Numbered from the stretch's first letter, positions 27,282 through 36,617 are shown. The stretch is 64,000 nucleotides of DNA from Thalassotalea piscium (GCF_030295935.1 NZ_AP027362.1:2170001-2234000), one strand, 5' to 3'. Numbers and translations: made by a program. The notes: a model not told the origin generated them from the letters alone.

Positions 27282-28229
27282 TTAGCTTACTTTTTGATAA
27301 ACCAGATAAGCAGCAATTAAATCACTCACCGCAGTACCAACCGACTTAAATAACGTTATTTCTTCGGCTGATTGTCTCAGAACATTTGGTTTTTTACACA
27401 TATCGGCTAACTCTCCCTGAATACTTTCAGCCTTAAAAGTGCCTTCGGAAATAGGTATAAGCAACTCACCTGCTTCATGTAAAGTATTGGTTAAGCTGTC
27501 AACATAAACCCGCGCCTTTATCATTAATTTACTATCAACTTCCCTAGCCTCAGCGAGGTGATTGCCTAAACAATCAATATGTGAGCCTTTGGCAACTAAT
27601 TCACCATCAAACAGTGGCGTTTTTGAACCTGTCGCACAACAAATAATATCTACATAGGGCACTTCTTGTTCAACATCTAAGCTAGTATGAAAACTAATAT
27701 TTGGATATAACAGGCTAAATTCGTTAATGAGCTTTTGTACTTTATTCGCACTTCTGCCCCAGATAGTAATTTTTTTAAGATCACGAACACTGATATGCGC
27801 ATGCAGTAAATAAGCAGCTAAATTACCAGTTCCAAATAACATAAAGTGTTGAGAGTTTTCTCGAGACAATAATTGGCTAGCTAAAGCTGAAATCGCCGCA
27901 GTACGCCAATAAGTTACACTGGTACCGTCGACCAGTGCTAATGGCTCACCAGTTTCACGACGAAATAGCATAATTTTCGAGAATAAACCGGGAATGTCAT
28001 GCTTGGCATTATTATTTGGGAAATAAGTAAACATCTTATTGCCAATAACGTCCTCATTCCACGACGGCAGTAAAGCAAAGCCATCATGATTGTTTTGATC
28101 TTCAGGATCCAACAAATAAACTTGTCTTTGCGGCATATGAAATGGCTTACTAAAGCTTTGCTTAAGTAGCGGGATCAACTCAGCAAAGTTTAAACTTTGT
28201 TGTACTTGCTCTGTACTAATAACTTTCAT
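27282..28229 (-). CDS. Ornithine cyclodeaminase-family protein, probable pyrroline-2-carboxylate reductase
   Basis: The 315-residue protein has the ornithine cyclodeaminase/mu-crystallin fold with a Rossmann motif FGTGNLAAYLLHAHISVRDL (about 129-148) and the substrate-side LVDGTSVTYWRTAAISALAS. Members of this family include ornithine cyclodeaminase, alanine dehydrogenase and NAD(P)H-dependent delta1-pyrroline-2-carboxylate reductase. The last is favoured here because a trans-3-hydroxy-L-proline dehydratase, which makes delta1-pyrroline-2-carboxylate, is two genes upstream in the same operon. Start codon ATG at 28229; last gene of the operon. The assignment to reductase is inference from context. 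Confidence 0.8.
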   Translation of the reverse strand: MKVISTEQVQQSLNFAELIPLLKQSFSKPFHMPQRQVYLLDPEDQNNHDGFALLPSWNEDVIGNKMFTYFPNNNAKHDIPGLFSKIMLFRRETGEPLALVDGTSVTYWRTAAISALASQLLSRENSQHFMLFGTGNLAAYLLHAHISVRDLKKITIWGRSANKVQKLINEFSLLYPNISFHTSLDVEQEVPYVDIICCATGSKTPLFDGELVAKGSHIDCLGNHLAEAREVDSKLMIKARVYVDSLTNTLHEAGELLIPISEGTFKAESIQGELADMCKKPNVLRQSAEEITLFKSVGTAVSDLIAAYLVYQKVS

Positions 28230-28265
28230 TTTTTACTCATTTTAAAATTAGGCATTTATCAGCGC

Positions 28266-29348
28266 TTAAAGTTCCTGTAATTGTTTTGGTGCTTGTGTAA
28301 TTATTTCTAGGCCTTGTTCAGTTAAGACCACGTCATCTTCAATACGAACACCGCCCCAATTAGGTATATAAATTCCTGGTTCAATGGTAATAACACAGCC
28401 CTGCTCGATTTTTATAGTGCAATCAGGTCCAAGAAAAGGTTGTTCGTGCAACTGTAAGCCAACGCCATGACCTAAGCCCTCGCCTGCATAATCTTTATAT
28501 TCACTGCGGGCTAATACGTTGTCAGATTCTTCGTATAGTGCTTTCCCACTAACACCCGGTATTATTTTATCAAGTGCTGCTTGTTGAGCCGTTTGCACTA
28601 ATTGATATATCTGTTTCTGTTTATTATCAGCCTTACCAAAAATAAAGGTTCGGGTCATATCAGAGCGATACCCATTAATCACAGCACCAAAGTCTATTAA
28701 AATGATATCTCCTCTTTTAAGTTGTCTATTCGAGGGTATACCATGAGGAAGTGCACTACGCTCGCCAAAAAGTAAAATAGTCGCAAAAGAGACTTCCTCT
28801 GAGCCCAATACTGACATTTGATAGTCTAGCTCGATAGCCAATTCACGCTCAGTAATACCTTCTTTCACCAATGGAAGGATATTTGCTAAAGCTTGGTCTG
28901 CAATTTTGGCTGCTTGTTTTATAAAGGATAATTCATCAGCACTTTTGATCATGCGCAATTTTTCAATCACACCAACGACAGCATTAATGGCTAATACTTT
29001 CGTTTGTTGCATTATCTGTGCATTCATACCTTGCCACTGTTCGACATTAATGTGGGCACTTTCAAAAAGTAATGTTTGGCACTTATTCTGATTTAATAAT
29101 TCGATAATTAGGGCTGTAAGTGTTTGGTTTGCACGGTCACGACAAATAACACTAAAGCCAACAGCCTCCTGCTTTGCTTGTTCGAAATAGCGATAATCAG
29201 TAATTAAATAATTTGTATCTTCAGTGATTAATAGTGTTGCAGCATGCCCAGAAAACCCAGAGATATAGCGAATATTAATTTCACTAAATATAAGTACTCC
29301 ACACTGTGGAGCGGTTAACAATTGCTGGCGTAACTTTTTAATTTTCAT
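28266..29348 (-). CDS. Xaa-Pro peptidase (M24 family)
   Basis: The 360-residue protein has an N-terminal creatinase-like domain (1-about 130) and a C-terminal pita-bread metallopeptidase domain with all five dinuclear metal ligands visible: Asp in ILIDFGAVINGYRSD (two), His in GEGLGHGVGLQLHE, Glu in VITIEPGIY and Glu in GVRIEDDVVL. Such enzymes remove an N-terminal residue before proline or split Xaa-Pro dipeptides. In this operon it would release proline or hydroxyproline from imported peptides. It lies 36 bases upstream of the reductase gene and 78 after the dehydratase gene. Confidence 0.9.
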   Translation of the reverse strand: MKIKKLRQQLLTAPQCGVLIFSEINIRYISGFSGHAATLLITEDTNYLITDYRYFEQAKQEAVGFSVICRDRANQTLTALIIELLNQNKCQTLLFESAHINVEQWQGMNAQIMQQTKVLAINAVVGVIEKLRMIKSADELSFIKQAAKIADQALANILPLVKEGITERELAIELDYQMSVLGSEEVSFATILLFGERSALPHGIPSNRQLKRGDIILIDFGAVINGYRSDMTRTFIFGKADNKQKQIYQLVQTAQQAALDKIIPGVSGKALYEESDNVLARSEYKDYAGEGLGHGVGLQLHEQPFLGPDCTIKIEQGCVITIEPGIYIPNWGGVRIEDDVVLTEQGLEIITQAPKQLQEL

Positions 29349-29426
29349 GTGTAGATCTCATTTGTTATGTACTGCTATTTAATAGCCTTAATCTGGTTTT
29401 AACTGTATGAATAGACCGGTGTGTAT

Positions 29427-30530
29427 TTAGCGCAATAAAAAACCATTTTTAAGCGGATCTTTGGGGTCAAAAAGCCATTGTGCTTTTCCACTTACAAAGG
29501 CTTCGCCTGTTACATTTGCAATCACTGCATCATAATAATGTTCATTATTGCCATAACTAATACTTTCAATGGCTTTAACAACAAACTGACTACCCAAAAT
29601 ACTCTCAATAATAATGTTTTGCTGTAATGGTACTTCGCCTTTAGCAACATGCAACGCAATACGGCCGCTAACACCACTACCTGTAGGGCTTCTATCTAGC
29701 TCACCATCAGCAAATACACATACATTGCGGCTATGCACTGTATTATTATCAAACGTATTATCTTCATTATTTTGAACAAAAATAATACCATATAAAAAGC
29801 TTAAATCGGGTTCAAACGGATGTTTTACGGCAACTTTGTCGATAATCGCTTTTTTAATTCTTTTTCCATAGTCAGTAATTTTCCCTTGATGCTCTGGTGT
29901 TAAAATTAACCCTAAGCTTTGTGCTTGAACATACGCATAAAAAGCACCACCAAAAGCAATATCAAACTCAACTTTACCGATCCCCTCAACATCAACGCAT
30001 TGACCTTTTGCAAAAACAAATGAAGGAACTGAATTAAAACTCACTTGGGTAATAGTTGTATCTTGTGGATAGCCTTGAGCATGAGCCTCTGCATGTATTT
30101 GGCCACAAGGCACATCAATGATAACTTTTGTGGTGTTACCTGTCTGTATTACTGCACCCGACTCTACCGCGCATTTAGCTAATGCAATTACGGCATGACC
30201 ACACATGGTGCTATAACCTTCATTATGGATAAAAATTGCACCAAGATGACTATTTTCTCGCTCAGCTTTGGTAATAATCGCGCCATACATATCAGCATGG
30301 CCTCGAGGTTCAAACATTAATGCGCAACGTAAATCATCATAATTTTTTTGGCAGTCTCTTCTCATGGCTAAAATAGTATCGCCTTTAAGCAAAGGAAAGC
30401 CGCTAGTAATAATTCTTAACGGTTCACCACCGGTATGACACTCAAGGGTGTTGATTGTTAAAAAATCGTTATTGCTTGCCTTAGGCTGCCATTGTTCTAG
30501 CGTTTTTAATACATTGTTAATTCTATTCAT
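29427..30530 (-). CDS. trans-3-hydroxy-L-proline dehydratase (proline racemase superfamily)
   Basis: The 367-residue protein has the proline racemase fold. The first catalytic cysteine is present, Cys110 in STMCGHAVIAL. The second position is Thr283 in DRSPTGSGVSGR, where proline racemase and 4-hydroxyproline epimerase have Cys. A Cys/Thr pair is the known mark of trans-3-hydroxy-L-proline dehydratase, which removes water to give delta1-pyrroline-2-carboxylate. The reductase gene in the same operon would then make L-proline. Start MNRINNVLKTLEQ is 14 bases after the transporter stop. Substrate preference is inferred from the residue pair and neighbours. Confidence 0.85.
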   Translation of the reverse strand: MNRINNVLKTLEQWQPKASNNDFLTINTLECHTGGEPLRIITSGFPLLKGDTILAMRRDCQKNYDDLRCALMFEPRGHADMYGAIITKAERENSHLGAIFIHNEGYSTMCGHAVIALAKCAVESGAVIQTGNTTKVIIDVPCGQIHAEAHAQGYPQDTTITQVSFNSVPSFVFAKGQCVDVEGIGKVEFDIAFGGAFYAYVQAQSLGLILTPEHQGKITDYGKRIKKAIIDKVAVKHPFEPDLSFLYGIIFVQNNEDNTFDNNTVHSRNVCVFADGELDRSPTGSGVSGRIALHVAKGEVPLQQNIIIESILGSQFVVKAIESISYGNNEHYYDAVIANVTGEAFVSGKAQWLFDPKDPLKNGFLLR

Positions 30531-30544
30531 AAGGAAAACTCTAA

Positions 30545-32323
30545 TTACTCATTACTTTGGGCTGATTGAAAGTCTTGTTGTTTCTCAATGTCATTGACCA
30601 GTGTTCGGTTAAAAATATACAAGGCAATACAAGTTAAAAAACCTAGTAAAGCGATAATAAACCACATTAATAACGGGTTTGATAAATCTACCGCAAGAGA
30701 CTGATATAACCAACCAGATAACAAGCCACCAAAGAGATTACCCAATGCCATTGAAACAAAGTAATAGCCCATAAACATGGCGGCTTTATCTGGTGGAGCA
30801 AAAGAGGCAACATACTCTTGGCTTTTAGGCGAAGCTGTCATTTCTCCAACTGCAAATATAACGATCGACACGGCTATCATTAAGCCACCAAAAACAACTC
30901 CACTCGCTAGGCCACCTACAAACATGGCTATTGATAAAATGGCTGTGCCTGCTATTAATGTTGGCAGCGCTTTATACCTTTGAATAAAGCGACTGATCAC
31001 TATTTGAAAAAGAATAATCATTAAGAAGTCAATACTTAAAATAGTAGCAGGGTTGATCTGACGGTAATTTTCAGACCACTTTATTGCAAATTCAGTACTG
31101 TTTTGACCTAATTGGTCACCTGATTGTGCTAACACCGCAAAGGCATGAACAAGTTCGTTGTTAGGCACACGCACATCTAGCGAAGCTAATGTTGCCGATA
31201 TCTCTTTTAAGCTAATTGCGTTTTTATTTAAGTCTATATGCGTAAAATTAGTACTCAAACGTACTATTTCGCTGGTTAAGCTATCAATATTAACCGTGGT
31301 TAACATATCGTGTAACCAAGGGCTAAGACGATATAACAAACGCACTAGATCTGAAGTATCAACAAAATCGCGAATGAACACAGGTAAAGTAATAAATATT
31401 TGTAAATAAACAACCCAAAAACCAGTAAGAATTAACAAATAAACCATAAAGGCTTTATTACCAACCTGCATAGTTTGTTTATACCAAGGTATTTGAGTAT
31501 TGCTTGTATTGTTATTTTGGCGTGAAGCTTTAGTAGCCCATAAATCCCAAAAAATAGAAAGAGTAATTAAAGCAACGGCTATCAAACTCGTCACTTGACC
31601 ACTTTGGACAATACCTGCATAAAAAGAAACTAACAGTATTAGTAACGGCACTACTAAAAGCGCTAAACGGGTATTCCCTAAAACCTCCTGCATTTCTTTA
31701 AAAACCTGCTTCATGCCACCTGTTTTTGCATGGCGCTTAGGCTCTTTATAAAAAAGTAATAAAGGAATAAAGTTAACTGAAATCCAAAGAGCTGCAAAGG
31801 TAAAAACCCATTCCCAACCATAATTTTTCTGAATAATAGGTGCGAGTAATGGACCTAAAAAACCACCTATATTAACCATCATATAGAAAATACCAAAACC
31901 TAAACCGCGGTTGGAATTATCAGTACTACGACTAATTGTAGCGATAACTACAGGTTTAAATATGCCAGCTCCTAAGGCGATCAACATGAATATACCAATA
32001 AAACTAGTCAGACTTTCTGCATAACCTAAGAAGTAATAGCTAGGAGCCATTAAAACGAAAGAAAGCATAAACATTTTTCGGTAGCCAAACCTATCCGCCA
32101 ATGCACCTGAAACAACTGGAAATAGGTAAAGAAAAAATGGAACTATGCCCATGATCAAGCCACGCTCACTATTACCCAAACCTAAGCCACCTTGAGCACT
32201 TGGCGTCATAATATAGCTAGCAAGTAATGTATACATGCCATACCAAGCTAAGCGCTCAAAAATTTCCATTGTATTGGCAACATAAAAAGCTGCGGGAAAG
32301 GGTGTAATACTATTTTTATTCAT
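30545..32323 (-). CDS. POT/PTR-family proton-coupled peptide transporter
   Basis: A 592-residue inner-membrane protein of the major facilitator superfamily with about 12-14 helices. The POT signature ExxER is at residues 20-24 (EIFERLAWYG), and FYMMVNIGGFLGP matches the second family motif. It differs from typical bacterial POT transporters in a long hydrophilic insertion in the middle (about 320-420, LLYRLSPWLHDMLTTVNIDS...). It probably imports di- or tripeptides with protons. It is first in the operon with the hydroxyproline dehydratase, M24 peptidase and reductase, suggesting a role in proline-peptide uptake. Confidence 0.85.
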   Translation of the reverse strand: MNKNSITPFPAAFYVANTMEIFERLAWYGMYTLLASYIMTPSAQGGLGLGNSERGLIMGIVPFFLYLFPVVSGALADRFGYRKMFMLSFVLMAPSYYFLGYAESLTSFIGIFMLIALGAGIFKPVVIATISRSTDNSNRGLGFGIFYMMVNIGGFLGPLLAPIIQKNYGWEWVFTFAALWISVNFIPLLLFYKEPKRHAKTGGMKQVFKEMQEVLGNTRLALLVVPLLILLVSFYAGIVQSGQVTSLIAVALITLSIFWDLWATKASRQNNNTSNTQIPWYKQTMQVGNKAFMVYLLILTGFWVVYLQIFITLPVFIRDFVDTSDLVRLLYRLSPWLHDMLTTVNIDSLTSEIVRLSTNFTHIDLNKNAISLKEISATLASLDVRVPNNELVHAFAVLAQSGDQLGQNSTEFAIKWSENYRQINPATILSIDFLMIILFQIVISRFIQRYKALPTLIAGTAILSIAMFVGGLASGVVFGGLMIAVSIVIFAVGEMTASPKSQEYVASFAPPDKAAMFMGYYFVSMALGNLFGGLLSGWLYQSLAVDLSNPLLMWFIIALLGFLTCIALYIFNRTLVNDIEKQQDFQSAQSNE

Positions 32324-32365
32324 CAGTGCCTGCTGTTTATTTTTATTTTAACTGAACAATTATTG

Positions 32366-32388
32366 ACTATTGTATACAGTATATCTGA
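32366..32388. promoter_or_regulatory. Palindromic operator-like site upstream of the peptide/hydroxyproline operon
   Basis: The segment ATTGTATACAGTATATC contains the 8-base palindrome TGTATACA (32371-32378) and an overlapping TATAC-T-GTATA on the other strand, about 45 bases before the transporter start. Such GT/AC half-sites resemble those bound by GntR-type regulators that often govern hydroxyproline genes. No regulator gene is adjacent, so this is a weak, inferential call. Confidence 0.3.
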
Positions 32389-32515
32389 CAATCACAAGTT
32401 ACGAAAACTTAGGTATTGAAGAGAGGTTTAGCCATTTTAGATGAGTGAAAAATAACGGTATTGTAGAAAATTGCTGTATAGAATAGGAAAATGTTATTAC
32501 GAGAATTAGATAGAT

Positions 32516-32636
32516 GCTCTCAGCATGCGTTAATACACATTAGTGCTATATATTTCAGACTATGTTGGCTTTATAGTAGTCACAGTAGCTACTATAACGG
32601 ATGGCATTATAAGTTGTACAATAATGTGCTGAGAGC
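32516..32636. repeat. Isolated 121-bp inverted-repeat structure with nested stems
   Basis: GCTCTCAGCA (32516-32525) pairs with TGCTGAGAGC (32627-32636); CACATTA (32536-32542) pairs with TAATGTG (32622-32628), offset and overlapping; TTATAGTAG (32571-32579) pairs with CTACTATAA (32589-32597). No gene lies inside. It could be a miniature element unrelated to families A-C, or a structured RNA. The remainder of the 546-base gap (32324-32869) holds the operon promoter on the left and the chemotaxis gene promoter on the right, with no other gene seen. Confidence 0.6.
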
Positions 32637-32869
32637 CTGTCAAGCCAAGTAATTCATTCATAAGCTTAAGTCTGAATACAACACCCCAATAAAGTTAAGG
32701 GTCTCATACTAAAAGCCTTTATATGATAATTTATCAACTTTTGAAATAAATGATAAATAAATCAGCAACATGTCTAAATAACACACAATGAAAGGTGTTT
32801 TATATCTGGCATTATCACAAAGGAAAACTATATTAAATATTAAATAGATACTTAGGATCAAAAATTTAA

Positions 32870-34813
32870 ATGATTAACTTAGCCAAACTACAAATTAAAA
32901 CCGCTGTTGCCGGTACCATGGTCTTAGCTCTATTTTTTACCACCTTATTTTCGTCAATGATTAATATCAATCAATTTTCGTCGATGTTTTATGATGTAAC
33001 AGAGAACGAACATCTCCCTAATGTGGTAAGTCGTGCAAAAGAGCAAATTCGTGCCGAACTACAAGTACCTATCACTCTGTCACAAGGAATTGCCCAAAAT
33101 ACACTTTTGCAAAGTTGGCTACAAAATGGCGAGAGTACTGAGCAACTGAACGATATAACGGGTTATTTTAACCGTTTCATCCAAGAGAATGGGGCTTTAC
33201 AAGTATTTTGGGTGTCATCAAAAACCAATAAGTACTATACCGAAGCTGGCTTATTTAAAACAGTTTCAACCAGCGTGCCAAGAGATGACTGGTTTTTCGA
33301 TATATTAGCAAAAAAACAAGATCTTGGACTGTCTATCGATGTTGATGAAAAAAGTGGTAAATTAACATTATTTGTTAATGTAATAGCTAAAACACTTGCC
33401 GGTGAACCATTAGGAGTGGCCGGCCTTGGCTACGATGTATCAACGATTACCGAGCTGGTTAAAAGTACTAAAGTCGGTGAAACTGGTTATATGTTTTTAG
33501 TCGGCAATGAAGGCAATATCACTGCTCACCATGATAGCAGTTTAATTGATAAGCAGATGAGCAGCATTTCAATTTATCAAAATATTCTTCAACAAGTTAT
33601 CTCTGCCAAAGGTGATTTTAACTTGATAGAAAGTAAAATAGAAAATAAGGATATGTATGTAGCTGTCACCGAATTATCTGAAATGGATTGGAAACTAGTG
33701 GCTATTTTACCTAAAGCTGAAATTGACAATAAAGTGAGTAGTGTAGTTTGGCTATCAATAGGTGTAAGCCTTTTAATTGCAGTGATATTTATTGGGCTTT
33801 CTTTTATGGTGGCTAAACAAGTAAGTCGCTCAGTACAAGATGTTGGGGATAAATTATTAACTATGTCTGGTAATGGCGGCGACTTAACAAGCCGACTCGA
33901 TGACAGCTACAACAACGAAGTTGGCCATTTAGCTACAGGGTTTAATGCGATTATGTCTCGTTTTGCTGATTTGGTAGTTGAAATTAAAACTGCTGAACAA
34001 GCAATTAATCAGGGCGTAATACAATTAAATGGTTTTTCGGGTAAATCAGTAGAATATGCACAAAACCAACGTGGACAAACTGAACAAGTTGCTACTGCGA
34101 TGACTGAAATGGGGCATACAATAAGCGAAGTGTCTTCCGTTGCTCATAAAACTGCAACAGATACCGAGTCAGCTATGGCCGACACTCACGAAACTAATGA
34201 AGTTATTGATCAGGTTTCAACCACCATGGGGATACTTGCCAGCTCTATGGGACAAACAGAACAAGCTATCGCAGACTTAGCCAGCCAGGCCGAGTCCATC
34301 AACTCTGTTGTTGAAGCTATTAGTAGTATTTCTCAACAAACAAACTTATTAGCACTTAATGCCGCTATTGAAGCAGCTCGTGCTGGAGAGCAAGGTCGTG
34401 GCTTTGCAGTTGTAGCAGATGAAGTTCGAACCCTTGCTAGCAGAACACAAGACTCCACAACAGAGATCAGAAGCCAAATTGAGCAATTACAAGAAGCCGC
34501 TTCTCAGTCACTAAATGCTATTCGCGAAGGCGCAAAAAGTAGTACGGAGCTTGCTAAAAGAGCACAAGACGCGACACAAGCATTAGCATCGATTAGAGCT
34601 AAGTTTGATAGCATTAGTGATGGTAATCATCAGGTAGCATCTGCAACCGAAGAACAATCTTCTGTTGTAGAGCATATTAATCAATCTGCTCAAAGTATTG
34701 CTGATACCGCAGCAATGGTACATACCAATGCCGAAAACGAAAAACAAGAAATCTTGAATCTACAAGAGCAAGCTGAACATATGAAACAGATCGTCAGCCA
34801 ATTTAAAGTTTGA
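32870..34813 (+). CDS. Methyl-accepting chemotaxis protein with dCache-type sensor
   Basis: The 647-residue receptor has a first membrane helix (about 12-32), a periplasmic double-Cache-like domain (about 35-285, including [14 protein letters not shown] and [20 protein letters not shown]), a second helix (about 290-312), a HAMP domain (about 313-366) and a cytoplasmic signalling domain whose tip is [20 protein letters not shown] followed by [19 protein letters not shown]. It should sense a small ligand and control CheA. The ligand is unknown. Its nearness to the peptide/hydroxyproline operon, divergently placed 546 bases away, invites but does not prove an amino acid or peptide ligand. Confidence 0.93.
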   Translation: MINLAKLQIKTAVAGTMVLALFFTTLFSSMININQFSSMFYDVTENEHLPNVVSRAKEQIRAELQVPITLSQGIAQNTLLQSWLQNGESTEQLNDITGYFNRFIQENGALQVFWVSSKTNKYYTEAGLFKTVSTSVPRDDWFFDILAKKQDLGLSIDVDEKSGKLTLFVNVIAKTLAGEPLGVAGLGYDVSTITELVKSTKVGETGYMFLVGNEGNITAHHDSSLIDKQMSSISIYQNILQQVISAKGDFNLIESKIENKDMYVAVTELSEMDWKLVAILPKAEIDNKVSSVVWLSIGVSLLIAVIFIGLSFMVAKQVSRSVQDVGDKLLTMSGNGGDLTSRLDDSYNNEVGHLATGFNAIMSRFADLVVEIKTAEQAINQGVIQLNGFSGKSVEYAQNQRGQTEQVATAMTEMGHTISEVSSVAHKTATDTESAMADTHETNEVIDQVSTTMGILASSMGQTEQAIADLASQAESINSVVEAISSISQQTNLLALNAAIEAARAGEQGRGFAVVADEVRTLASRTQDSTTEIRSQIEQLQEAASQSLNAIREGAKSSTELAKRAQDATQALASIRAKFDSISDGNHQVASATEEQSSVVEHINQSAQSIADTAAMVHTNAENEKQEILNLQEQAEHMKQIVSQFKV

Positions 34814-34849
34814 TAGACCAGGTTTGCTCTACAATAAAGTAATTTATAT

Positions 34850-34884
34850 TAAAAAGACCAATAGCTTCACTACTGGTCTTTTTT
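34850..34884 (+). terminator. Terminator of the chemotaxis gene
   Basis: The stem AAAAAGACCA / TGGTCTTTTT, extended by a few further pairs, surrounds a loop of about 12 bases and is followed by TTATTATT, 37 bases after the stop codon. Confidence 0.8.
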
Positions 34885-35080
34885 ATTATTAAGTACAAAG
34901 TTGATTAAATAGACTCGGTTAGGCATAAGCAATGCTTCTAAGCAAGCTACTGTATTCCTACTTTCGCTGGCTACTACCATCAGTTATTGAAACTATTGAT
35001 CCACTTTGGTGTTAACACTTAACGGCTAATACCAAAATGACAGTTAACTTGTAATCCGTCGTATTTTACTTTAACAAGTT

Positions 35081-35113
35081 ATACCAATCTCACTAACTAT
35101 GTGAGATTAGTAT
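35081..35113. repeat. Solo family B palindrome, 33 bp (ends fused)
   Basis: ATACCAATCTCACTAACTAT matches the family B end, but the sequence turns straight back as GTGAGATTAGTAT, giving a 33-base near-perfect palindrome without any interior. It lies in the 412-base gap between the chemotaxis gene and tRNA-Leu; the remainder of that gap holds two terminators and unremarkable AT-rich sequence. Confidence 0.7.
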
Positions 35114-35186
35114 AATTCCCTCTTCCAATGGCACATTGCATTCAACTATTTGAAATTTACATTCAAAAATAATTGGAGCCACAAGC

Positions 35187-35220
35187 AAAAAAAAGGCTTA
35201 CCTCACTGTAAGCCTTTTTT
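35187..35220 (-). terminator. Terminator after tRNA-Leu
   Basis: A strong stem AAAGGCTTAC / GTAAGCCTTT with a short loop, flanked by A and T runs, lies 6 bases beyond the 3' end of the tRNA gene on the minus strand. It would end the secG to tRNA transcript. Confidence 0.9.
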
Positions 35221-35225
35221 GTATG

Positions 35226-35310
35226 TGGTGCAGATAGAGAGACTCGAACTCTCACGTCCTAAGACACTACCCCCTCAAGGTAGCGCGTCTACCAATTCCG
35301 CCATATCTGC
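35226..35310 (-). tRNA. tRNA-Leu (GAG anticodon)
   Basis: The complement folds as an 85-base class II tRNA: acceptor GCAGATA / TATCTGC with discriminator A and encoded CCA, D-arm with GGCGGAATTGGTAGACGC, anticodon stem CTACC / GGTAG around TTGAGGG (anticodon GAG), a variable arm and the T-loop GTTCGAGTC. It reads CUC and CUU leucine codons. It follows secG, just as leuU (also GAG) follows secG in E. coli, so it may be processed from the secG transcript. Confidence 0.97.
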
Positions 35311-35327
35311 AAATTAATTGTTAACGA

Positions 35328-35720
35328 CTAATCAGGTATATCGTTATCTTTTTTCTTATCTGCTGCATTTAGTGTAGCTGCTGGAACATCTGTGTTTTCT
35401 ACTTGTGGCTCTAAGCTAGGGATACCGTCAACTGTTTGTTCTACAGCAGGGTTAGCAAGATCATCCCATTCATCTGTCGCTTTTACTCTGTTAGCTGTTA
35501 AGTTACCTAACACTAAACTAATAATGAAGAATGCTACGGCTAACCATGTAGTTGTTTTTGTTAAAAAGTTACCTGAACCACTTGATCCAAAAATAGTGGC
35601 TGATGAACCAGCACCAAAAGATGCGCCCATATCAGCGCCTTTACCTTGTTGGATTAGAACTAAGCCAATTAAGCAAAGTGCAACGATTAGATAAACTACG
35701 ATCAAAATTTGATACAACAT
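35328..35720 (-). CDS. secG: Preprotein translocase subunit SecG
   Basis: The 130-residue inner-membrane protein has two helices (LIVVYLIVALCLIGLVLIQQ at about 5-24 and LAVAFFIISLVLGNL near 59-73) flanking the conserved glycine/serine-rich GADMGASFGAGSSATIFGSSG, then an acidic C-terminal tail. It assists SecYEG in protein export. It is one base from tpiA upstream and 17 from the tRNA-Leu gene downstream, so the three are likely one transcript. Confidence 0.95.
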   Translation of the reverse strand: MLYQILIVVYLIVALCLIGLVLIQQGKGADMGASFGAGSSATIFGSSGSGNFLTKTTTWLAVAFFIISLVLGNLTANRVKATDEWDDLANPAVEQTVDGIPSLEPQVENTDVPAATLNAADKKKDNDIPD

Positions 35721-35721
35721 G

Positions 35722-36492
35722 TTATTGTCCTTTAGCTGCCGAGCAAATTACACTGAATTCGTCGACGTTTAAACTAGCGCCACCAATAAGACCACCGTCA
35801 ATATCAGTTTGTGCAAATAATTGTTCAAAATTCCCTCTGTTTACACTACCACCGTATAACAAAGGTACTTTTTGTGCGATTTTTTGGCTTTCATTCGCTA
35901 GATATTGACGAATAAAAGCATGTGTTTCTTGTGCCATTTCTGGCGAAGCTGTTTTTCCGGTGCCTATTGCCCATACAGGTTCATAAGCTATAACAACTCC
36001 TGAAAATTTTTCTATACCGATTGCATCAATAACAGGCTGAATTTGTGATGCTAAAACTGTTTCAGTTTGATCTGAGATTCGTTCTTCTTCACTTTCACCT
36101 ATACATAATATAGGTATTAAGCCTGCTTCAAGTGCTTTAGTCACTTTACTTGCTACTAGAGTACTTGATTCTTTGTATAACGTTCTGCGTTCAGAATGCC
36201 CTAAAATAACATATTTTGCCGATACTTCGGTAAGCATTTCTGAAGAAACTTCACCTGTAAAGGCACCACTTTGTTGTTCACTCATATTTTGAGCCCCCAA
36301 ACAAATGGTTGCAGATAAGCTCTGCTCTGCACTTTCAGCAGAAAATGCCGCTAAATAAGGAAAGCTAGGACAAACTACAACATTTACGTTTGAGGCAAGT
36401 GTAACTTGCTTTAATCCGCTAACCATTTCTTTTACCAAAGAAAGGTTGCCATTCATTTTCCAATTGGCTGCTACAATTGCTTGTCTTGTCAT
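35722..36492 (-). CDS. tpiA: Triosephosphate isomerase
   Basis: The 256-residue TIM barrel interconverts dihydroxyacetone phosphate and glyceraldehyde 3-phosphate. It has the substrate Asn/Lys in AANWKMNG, the catalytic His in ILGHSERR, the catalytic Glu in AYEPVWAIGTG and the phosphate loop GGSVN. In E. coli tpiA is elsewhere; here it sits between glmM and secG, 125 bases after glmM and directly before secG. Confidence 0.98.
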   Translation of the reverse strand: MTRQAIVAANWKMNGNLSLVKEMVSGLKQVTLASNVNVVVCPSFPYLAAFSAESAEQSLSATICLGAQNMSEQQSGAFTGEVSSEMLTEVSAKYVILGHSERRTLYKESSTLVASKVTKALEAGLIPILCIGESEEERISDQTETVLASQIQPVIDAIGIEKFSGVVIAYEPVWAIGTGKTASPEMAQETHAFIRQYLANESQKIAQKVPLLYGGSVNRGNFEQLFAQTDIDGGLIGGASLNVDEFSVICSAAKGQ

Positions 36493-36617
36493 TTATCTTT
36501 CCTAATTTTAAGCGGCGAGATATTAACTAACCTCGCCTCAAGATACAAGCTTTTAGCTTAATATCTTGTTCATTTGCTCATAATTCAACCCATTAGCCTA
36601 ATTAATACGCCTTAGCA

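Noticed and set aside
32516-32636. Integron attC site
   Set aside because: The core-site sequences of attC are absent and there is no integrase or cassette array nearby.
34886-35080. Possible small gene between the chemotaxis gene and tRNA-Leu
   Set aside because: No frame of useful length with a ribosome site; the sequence is AT-rich spacer.
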